Assembly (NCBI GenBank): GCA_022592435.1
Contig: JABYQS010000392.1
Span: forward strand, 1-25,371
Origin: Cerioporus squamosus
Taxonomy: Eukaryota > Basidiomycota > Agaricomycetes > Polyporales > Polyporaceae
Direction of reading: 5' to 3'
DNA: 25,371 bases
Of this stretch, positions 17,735 to 25,371 are shown in pieces. Every line of letters begins with the position of its first letter. Positions within the stretch are counted from its first letter, which is position 1. Under the pieces are notes generated by a model. That model was given only the letters and a program-made list of their open reading frames with translations, had not been told where the DNA came from and ran no database searches. Position numbers and translations under genes: made by a program.

Positions 17735-19884
17735 TCAGCACGTAGGCGTCGATACAACGATCTTGCCATACCACTCGGGGCTCAGGGATATCCAAGTGTA
17801 CCCAAGCGTACCTCCGAGAGTAACAACTCCCGCTTCGGCAGCTGCGGCCGAATACGCCTTGAACGTGCCATTGCCCGATTCTCTGTAGATGTCCTTGGCG
17901 ACCTGCAACAGCCGCACCGCGACTGTCGTCCGCAGCGGCTGCTCGGACCCGGCCAGTCGCATCTCCTCCAGGACGCGCATAAGTGGATGGAAATGGGCTG
18001 GTACCTCCGCGAGCATTTTCTCCGGAGAAGGTGGGACAATCATAACTTCCTCTGCTTGTCCCGTAGGCGGAGGTAACAGTTCATCGTAAGCTTGGTCAGT
18101 CACCGCGACGTCCGCCGACACGGTGATATGCTTGGCGTGAGGTGACGCCTCGATACTCGATGCAGAGGTTGGCGAGGCTTGACCCCCTTGTTGCAGGGCC
18201 GAAGGCTGCATGGTGTCGACGGACATCAACCACGGCACTTCAGAGTGGAGTGTCTCTTTCTGAGGCGGCACTGCATGCGGAGAGAGGGATGAGAAGAAGT
18301 TGCGTAGCTTGGACAGCGACCCCACAGTCGCAGGGCGTGACACGGGTTCGAGATTCGTGGACGAGAATGAGACTGGTTCCGGAGCCGCCAGCTCGAGGTC
18401 ATGGGAGGGTGGCGCAACCGCATGCTGATTCTGTTGGTCATCCTTTGCAATAACATCGGACTTGATTGGTCCATCGGTGGGAGCGATCGCTGCAGTCGTT
18501 TGCAACTAATTTCCGGAAAGGCACGAATTAGCACAAGTAGTATGTCCTGGTACGTCATAACTTACGGAGTCCAGGGTCGAAGGTTTGACACTTGACATTG
18601 AGGTAGCAGATGGGGATGAACTTCGAGTACTACACGTATTCGAGGAAGGCTGGAAGGTTCGAAGGAGGTGCAAGACCGATTGTGTGTTCGTATAGACGTG
18701 AGACAGAGGGATGTTGTCAACCTTAAGCTCTACACGCACCCAGATGGATAACGACTGTGTCGCTTCGCTATTCTTGATGTTCCGCATGACTTCAACGATA
18801 TCCTGTATAGGGGTGCTGTCTATGGCCATGCCTTGATCTGCCGTTACAGATAGACCATCTGCCACCTCATAGCCAGCTCCACAGCGACACGCCGTACTCG
18901 GAGGCAGCGAATCATCCGTGGTCACGATGGATGGATTCCTCAGATGACGCCCTTGGAAGAAAGAACCAGCGCCAGGCCGATTACTCGCGTCCAAGGGGGT
19001 AACCGGTGTCAAGGGGGTATTGGCCTTGAAAGATGCCCGACGGGCAGACCTGGGAACGGGCTGTGGCAGCGACCCCCCGAACGACAGCGGCGGTCGTCTA
19101 GGAGAGCGCTGCTGCAGGGTCTCGACCGACGCGGCATGTGACGCCTCAAGCGTCTGCGGGCGCACAGTCGGCCTGCGCATGATGTCGGCTTCCCAGTCCA
19201 GCACCGTTGTAGCTTGAGACTTGAGGCTGGCGTGCGCAGTGTTGGGGGCGACCAGGACGACGCGATACCTGCGCAGCCGTAGCACGGATACGGCGTACAC
19301 AAAATCGCGGTCGCCTGAGATGAGGACGATGGTAGCGGGGGCAGGATTGTCGATGGCGTAGGTTAACATATCCACTAGCAGCGGATGGTGGATAAGGTAT
19401 GAACAACCCCAGAGATGCATATGCACGCAATGCAACACACCTATCATCATCTTGTCTGCGACATCCTTTCGCCCATTGTGCGGGCAGTCGGTCAGCGAGA
19501 CACCGCAGGACTGCAACTCTGAGCGGAGCCCTATGGATTTCGACGACGATTGCTCCGAGAGCTCAAGGTAGGCCTTGAATAGCTTGACGCTGCCGTAGGC
19601 GTGGGCGACTTCACGTATGTTGTTCACTACATCGTAGCCAGGATTGCTGCATGGTGGAGAACAATTCTCTATACTTAGTCAGATCAGATGATGGGTCCAA
19701 GCGACAGTCGATTGGGATACGCACCGTAGTCCCAAAAGATGGCAACATCGTCAAACGAGCCCTGCATTCCAGCCATTTGCGTCGCGTATGGATTTCGCTT
19801 GGAAGAGGTGGGTGTAGAGGGCAAGCTTCGATGAGGGGTCGACTGGGGAGCCTGTACTTGGCCTGTACTGCATGTCTGTCGCAT
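17735..19884 (-). CDS. NYN-domain putative ribonuclease with C-terminal LOTUS/OST-HTH domain (MARF1/Limkain-b1-like)
   Basis: Four exons (19725-19884, 19441-19668, 18566-19374, 17735-18505) join in frame to about 655 residues. The NYN domain (about 45-190) shows DDVAIFWDYENC, NNIREVAHAYGSVKLFKAY, CPHNGRKDVADKMM and ISGDRDFVYAVSVLRLRRYRV, so the family's acidic metal-binding residues (in WDYEN, KDVADK and SGDRDF) are present. A long Ser/Pro-rich linker follows. A LOTUS-type helix-turn-helix lies near residues 571-645, from FHPLMRVLEEMRLAG to EAGVVTLGGTLGYTWISL. NYN proteins are PIN-like metal-dependent RNases; LOTUS domains bind RNA or RNA helicases. A cytoplasmic RNA-decay role is likely but inferred. 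The chosen first intron (GTGCGT...TATAG) restores the conserved ENC; intron 2 is 66 nt and in frame, so read-through would add 22 residues. An inner ATG would begin MAGMQGSFDD. Confidence 0.85.
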
Positions 19885-20296
19885 GGGCGGTGCGCCATGT
19901 TCTGACAGCGCTACTAGTGTTTCTCAGGACCAGGAGCTACCATCCCGGAGCATTGTCTATCCGGCATAGACATTCTGGCGGGATGTGGTTCACCAGGACT
20001 TGATCAATTGGGCAGCTAGTATGTACCTAGACCGGTAGAGGACAGGTAGGGGCAGACATGCTCGATGGGAGGGAGGAAGAGACTGAGTTGTGGCTGCGGC
20101 AGTACTCAGAACTCCAGATAAGATTAGGTTATTGAAGGCTGGATTAGATTAGATGTTATAGACCTGCCACGTTCGATCACTTGTAACCCCGGTCTGTTGT
20201 ACCCTCACACCCATTACTACTGCCGATTCGCCCCTCCACGTCTTCACTTTCTGCGTCTTGGGCTCCGGAGATCCCATTGCACAGCGACAGGCCAAG
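19885..20296. other. Divergent promoter region between NYN-LOTUS gene and glucosidase I
   Basis: About 410 bp separate the two divergent start codons, so both promoters must lie here. There is an AT-richer tract with repeated GATTAGATTAGAT near 20130-20160, closer to the glucosidase gene. No clear TATAAA box was seen on either strand. Confidence 0.5.
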
Positions 20297-23200
20297 ATGC
20301 GGCTACTATGGCTGCTGTTGCCGGTGATACCCTCCGCCTTTGCGGGTAACAACTCGGACCCCTTGTTCTGGGGAACGTACCGGCCGAACCTTTACTTTGG
20401 CTTGCGACCGAAGGCCCCCCAATCCTTGATGACTGGTCTCATGTGGTTTGGAACGCAAGACTATCAGTCTATAACACGTACAGAAAGATTCATCATGTCG
20501 ACTCCAGCTAACGCGGGACTGACGCGTCTGTGGCTTGTACAGGCACGCGTCATGCTTGCGACCAGGGCGATGGCCTGGAGGGATACTCTTGGACCGAGTA
20601 TGATCCACGCGAAGGAGGTGTGCAAGTGATAAATGATGCGCCGAACAACGTCAAGATCACGACCCAATTCCTCAAGGTTCCTGGCGGAGAGTACGGAGGC
20701 AGTTGGGCAGCCAGAGTGAAGGGTGAACCGTTGACCCCTGGTGCGTGTCCTTGACATGCCGTCCATCGTCGTGAGTTCATATTGTCGTACACAAGCTCGA
20801 CCGTCGCGCATCTCTCCGATATTCTACTTCGGACTGGAGGGCCTTGGTGGGGTAGAGATGGAAACCGAGGAGCAGGAGAACGTCAGTGGTAGTAGAATGA
20901 TCCAACGGAAGTCAGGCTCACCGATGTATTAGGGCGTTGAGGGTCCAGTTGTCTTCACCGGATCTACACCAGACCTGGATGACTTTACCATCCGGGTTGT
21001 GGAAGGCAAGTATCGTCCAGCTAGGCTCTGTTCTGATGCTGAATATGGCTTCATTATAGGTCCTAGAAATACACTCATCACCGAGGGCCCCCATGCCCAT
21101 GCGTTCCGTCACAGGACCGGCAAGACTCACCTGTTGGGTCTCCGTGTCCCGCCAGGGCAAGTCTGGCAAGCCAAAGGTACGCGTGACTTTCTCATATCCG
21201 CAACTTCGTATTCACAGTCGCATTCAGACTTCATACAGAAGCCGCTCATCAAGTACGCGCAGGATACTATCGCAACATACGCATCGGATCCAGCCAGAAA
21301 CTACCCTGACCCAGCCTTCGTGTATCAGCTGCCGGACGAGTTCGACTACAATAGCAACCTCTTCGCCATTCAGAAGCACTATGACGGGCCATTCGAGTTT
21401 GACATCTTTTTCGAGAGTGGAAAACAGAAGCTTGACTGTAAGGTGCCCGAGTTTACTGTCATCTCGGACGGCATATTGACAGTTCGCAGCTGCTGCGCTG
21501 GATAACGGCATCCCTATACTCTCTGCTGTCTACAACGAGCGCTTCGATACGGTCTTCCCCATTCCCTCGAATTACGGGACATCAGACCTCGAGTCGCTGC
21601 GGTCGTTCTCCAAGGCCATCACGTCGAATCTGATCGGCGGCATTGGGTACTTCTACGGTACTTCCATCATAGACCGAGGTTTCGCATATGAATGGGATCA
21701 GGAGGACGACGCTGGCTCCGACGAGCCCTCTGGAGAGAAGAAGGGCCCCACCTTGGTCGAACCCAAGGGCCTCCTCACGGCAACGCCCAGCAGGAGTTTC
21801 TTCCCTCGTGGCTTCTACTGGTGGGCTACACGCACTCGTTTGACGACCTGAACTGACTGGTTGTCACAGGGATGAAGGATTCCACTTGCTGCATATCGGT
21901 CAGTACGACAACGATCTCAGGTCAGCAAATCTAGTCTGTATGCCTCAATATGTTGCGCCATTGACGCGCTCGTCCGTGCAGTCTTGAGATCCTCAAGGAC
22001 TGGATCGACTTGATCGACGACGACGGCTGGGTCGCCCGCGAGCAGATCCTCGGTGAAGAAGCTCGCAGCCGTGTACCTCCGGAGTTCCAGACACAAGTGC
22101 CGACCAATGCCAATCCACCAACCCTAACTATGGCAGTCACGGCATTCATCAACCGCCTGCGCGAACAGAAGGGCCCGTCCGAGCAAGACCTTGGTCTGGA
22201 CTACGGCATGGGTGCGCAAGTTCCGCTCACCCCAGACGTTGCGCAGCCAGGGCGTCGGCTGCTCGACGAGCCGGAACTTGCTCTTGAGTACCTCCGCTCG
22301 ATCTACAAGCCCCTGAAGCGCCACTACGAGTGGTTCCGCCGTACTCAGCGTGGGCAGATCAAGCAGTACGGACGAAAGGCACGGTCACGAACGGAGGCAT
22401 ACCGCTGGCGCGGCCGTTCGGAACAGCATGTCCTGACCAGTGGCATGGACGACTACCCGCGGGGCCCACCGCATGCTGGGGAGCTGCATCTGGACCTCAT
22501 CTCGTGGATGGCTTTCTTCTCGCAGACGATGCGGGATATCGCGGAGTTCGTCGGTGAGACGGACGACGCAATCGCGTTTGAGGAGATCGCGAAGGCGACC
22601 ATCGGCAACATCGACGGTAAGCATGTACCCGGTGGCCTCCGTACAGTATGCCTGTTTAACGCATTGCATAGATCTGCACTGGAGCGAAGAGAACCAGATG
22701 TACTGCGATGTCGGCGTGAACGACGACGGTCCGTCCCTCCTGACTCCGCCTCGATGATTGCTGACAAGTCGGCATGTTCGCAGACGACTCTTATCACGTA
22801 TGTCACAAGGGCTACCTATCGCTCTTCCCGTTCCTGCTGCAGCTCCTCCCGCCCGACTCGCCGCACCTCGGCGCCATCCTCGACCTCCTGCGTGACCCCG
22901 AGCATCTCTGGTCGCCCTACGGCCTCCGCAGCCTGTCCGCGTCGCACCCTGAATTCGGACAGGGCGAGAATTACTGGAAAGGCCCGATCTGGATTCAGAT
23001 GAACTACCTCGCTCTCTCTGCGCTTTACAAGGTACACCTCCTTTCGTCCCTCGGTCCGGGCCATGATAGTGGTACTGACTGGCTGCTGGTGCGACAGACG
23101 TACGGGGCACAAGAGGGCCCATACCAGCAGCGCGCACAGGAGATCTACGCCGAGCTCCGGAGGAACGTTATCGAGAACGTACACAAGGTATGTCGGTTGC

Positions 23201-23564
23201 ATGTCCCGCTCGTGCATGTCCCAGCCGGGCGTGGTGTCTCGGCGAGGGACGCTTGATAGAAGATGGACCGAGAGGCTGACCGCGTGCGCAGGAGTACGTC
23301 CGGACGGGATACGTGTGGGAGCAGTACGACGCTCTCACGGGTGTCGGCAGACGGAGGTGCGTGTCCTTCCTTGTTCGTGTTCTGGCATTTGGATCGTGCT
23401 GACGATTTGCGCTCATCTGCTTGATTCGGTGTCCTGGTCTGCTCAGTCATCCGTTCACCGGCTGGACGTCGCTTGTCACGCTCAGTGAGTCCCTATCATC
23501 TGTCCCCTGTAAGGTTCCTGGTTGCTGACACTGGCCTACGTCAGTCATCTCGGAGAAGTACTAG
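20297..23564 (+). CDS. Mannosyl-oligosaccharide glucosidase (ER glucosidase I, family GH63)
   Basis: Fifteen exons join in frame to 799 residues: 20297-20477, 20543-20740, 20796-20881, 20933-21005, 21060-21176, 21228-21437, 21490-21820, 21870-21920, 21982-22616, 22672-22728, 22784-23031, 23098-23187, 23292-23356, 23447-23484, 23545-23564. The N-terminus is a hydrophobic signal or anchor (MRLLWLLLPVIPSAFA). The GH63 N-domain follows (WGTYRPNLYFGLRPK, RHACDQGDGLEGYSWTEYD), then the (alpha/alpha)6 catalytic domain with FPRGFYWDEGFHLLHIG, DDYPR (572-576), ELHLD (E583, D587) and GENYWKGPIW (E708). These match the acidic residues assigned to catalysis in yeast Cwh41. It ends SHPFTGWTSLV then ISEKY. 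The enzyme removes the terminal alpha-1,2 glucose from Glc3Man9GlcNAc2 in the ER. Intron 4 is GC-AG. An upstream in-frame ATG (20258) would bury the signal, so 20297 is preferred. Confidence 0.94.
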
Positions 23565-24294
23565 CCGGGACCATCGGGATGAGGGCGTGGCCTGCCGCAT
23601 CGTGGACATGGATGTGGAGACGGGCCCGGGTGTACTGTGCTATACAAAATCGGATGAACGGTCTTCATCTCTTGCTAACTTATTCTCTGCCGCTTCGAGT
23701 GGGATGGTATGCATGCATATACAAGTGTATGCTCCGTACGCGAGCCACGAGAGAGCTGAGTGGTATACAGGGGAGGATATCACGAGAAAGAGAGCCGTAG
23801 CGGGCGAACGAAACATGATTCCTGAAAGAAGCGATGATCAAGGAGGCTACTTAAACGGCTCAGCCGAAGGAAAAGAGGGTTCATACTGCAGAAAGTCACA
23901 GCGAGAGAAGCAGTGGGAGTCGTGACAGGCTCAGAGAGAAAGAAACGTGGCATGAAGGTAACTATAACGACGAATACGAAAGCAGCGTGTGCAGGAAATC
24001 CGAAAGCATGGACATGACGGTCGTGCGGCGAGAACGAAGTGAAGTATGCAGACTCGGGGCGTGGGGTGGTCGACCTGGGAAGTCAAATGAGTCCGTTGGT
24101 CATATATAAGTTGTTGTGTTGTCTTTGTATATACTCGTGAGTGAGATGCAGGAGTGGGATGGGTGATGTCAATGCAAATGCGACTCTAACGGACGTAAAT
24201 GGCGGGAAGGGCGTAAGACGTCAATAGGTGGCAGATCCGGTGCAAGGTACCCCAAGGAAGGTGGTGGTTCCGAACGAGATCAGAAAGGTTCCGC
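23565..24294. other. Convergent intergenic region 3' of glucosidase I
   Basis: About 730 bp lie between the glucosidase I stop and the stop of the minus-strand gene. The open frames here (for example 23473-23925 plus) begin inside the last glucosidase exons and show no domain. It presumably holds both 3' UTRs. A CATATATAAG word at 24101-24110 on the plus strand resembles a TATA box although no gene start follows. Confidence 0.5.
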
Positions 24295-25371
24295 TCAGTC
24301 GGCGAGGTTTAGTCCGCTCAATATGTCATCTGGGTCGATATGTAAGGAGTCGAAGTGGAGGGAGTCCAGTCTCATCTCAAATTCGGCGTCCTCGTTGACA
24401 AGGCTCAAATCTGCCGTGCTTGCCGACCGTCTCGCTGTGAGATCGGAGAAGGATGAGGACAAAGTAGCATTCGAGGTACGGGAGGAGGATGCGGAAAGGA
24501 TGCCAGCGGCATCCATGGATTTTGGACGAGAACGGGAGGAGAGAAGAGGTCTTCAGGCTGGTCTGCTGGGGTGCCTACATTGTATGCGATGTGCTCTGTC
24601 AGTGAACTCTGGGCAGCGTGAACAGCTGGGCACATACGGGTTCTGTTGGCGAAGAACTTGAGCCGCCAAGCTTAAACAGGTTCTGCAGCTCGAGGACAGA
24701 GAGACGGCGCCGGAAGGATTTCCGTTTTGACAGGGTAGGCTTCGCGGCATCCAGAGGCTCAGGAGCCAATGTTGACGACTTGGTCGGCGTAGCACTGATG
24801 TCATCGAGGGATGGTGCGGCTTGCAGACGACGGGTGTGGGACGATATGGTGTCAGTGGGCGACATGGGACGGGTCGGTGGTACAGAGGGGGATTCCGAGA
24901 CGAGGGTAGGGGAAGTCGGGGACATGAGCTCATCCGAAGGTGATGCTGGCCGACTGGACGCGTTGTCGCGGCTACTGAACGTCGTGAACAGTGCACCAAG
25001 GGTGACGGACCTCCGTCTAGACACGGAGGGCGACCGGTTTCAATGAGGGCTGGAGTTCTTCCTGGCACGAATGCCGATTCGGGAGCGTCGCAGCAGCCTG
25101 CAGCTCACTGTGTTCCTTTCCTGGTCCTGGTCCTGTTCTCGTTCCCGAGGCACGCTCACGGACGCTCTCCGCTGGCTGCTCTTCCCAACGTTCAGCTTGA
25201 TCGAGCGGAGCGCCTGGGAGGCGCGCGCACGGAAGGTGTTGGACTTCTTCATCTTGCGCCCCTCCCCGACGTCAGCTATGCCCTCGTTCCGGCGCACCTT
25301 GACGACCTCGACGATCTCCTCGTCGTACTTCGGACGCCTCCACGGCTGCGGATGTCCGTCTGCCCCGTCCT
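24295..25371 (-). CDS. Unrecognised Ser-rich protein, 5' end outside window, exon joins uncertain
   Basis: Three blocks read as coding on the minus strand. Block one, from the right edge to about 25080, has a charged opening (RRPKYDEEIVEVVKVRRNEG) then a basic MKKSNTFRARASQALRSIKL. Block two, about 24640-25020, is Ser/Pro/Thr-rich with a basic KRKSFRRRLSVLELQNLFKL motif. Block three, about 24295-24560, is Ser-rich and ends in an acidic tail with LDSLHFDSLHIDPDDILSG before the stop. Plausible splice signals exist (donors GTGAGC near 25108 and GTATGT near 24635), but I could not find a set of canonical sites that keeps all three blocks in one frame, so junctions are unresolved. I do not recognise the family. 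Many Ser next to basic residues suggest a phosphorylated, largely disordered regulatory protein; that is inference. Confidence 0.55.

Noticed and set aside
19647..19721. Alternative first intron of the NYN gene (GTATCC donor, GCAG acceptor)
   Set aside because: In frame but destroys the conserved ENC motif; the GTGCGT...TATAG intron restores it.
21177..21217. Shorter intron 5 in glucosidase I ending TTCACAG
   Set aside because: Leads to the wrong frame; the acceptor at 21227 gives AKDFIQKP in frame.

Overview
The window looks like a gene-dense, intron-rich fungal chromosome, most likely from a basidiomycete (Agaricomycetes). The evidence is many 50-60 nt GT-AG introns, tightly packed host genes of clearly fungal type, and retroelements of the Ty3/gypsy and Tad-like LINE kinds. 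This assignment is an inference from gene style; there is no species marker in the window.

Left part (1 to about 11,225) is a nest of transposable elements. A LINE on the minus strand (about 5088-11225) carries an apurinic-type endonuclease, reverse transcriptase, RNase H and a CCHC-type zinc motif. Its ORF2 is cut in two by a 699-bp non-autonomous hAT-like element (7213-7911), with 20-bp terminal inverted repeats and a perfect 8-bp target duplication. Removing the insert and one duplication copy restores the ORF2 frame. The 3' end of the LINE is cut by a Ty3/gypsy LTR retrotransposon (1 to about 5087, minus strand, running off the left edge). That element has separate gag and pol frames joined by what appears to be a textbook -1 frameshift signal: A AAA AAC directly before the gag stop codon, then a 6-nt spacer and a nested stem-loop. 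Its integrase has at least two one-base lesions.

The stretch 11226-12406 has no assignable gene. From 12407 on come ordinary host genes whose exon structures could be worked out in frame: a mitochondrial YebC/TACO1-type protein (+, 8 exons); a SulP sulfate permease with STAS domain (-, 10 exons); a NYN-nuclease plus LOTUS/OST-HTH protein (-, 4 exons); and ER glucosidase I of family GH63 (+, 15 exons), divergent from the NYN gene. Last is the 3' portion of an unrecognised serine-rich protein (-) running off the right edge. The host genes do not form a functional cluster; they are neighbours with separate housekeeping roles (mitochondrial translation, sulfate uptake, RNA metabolism, N-glycan trimming).
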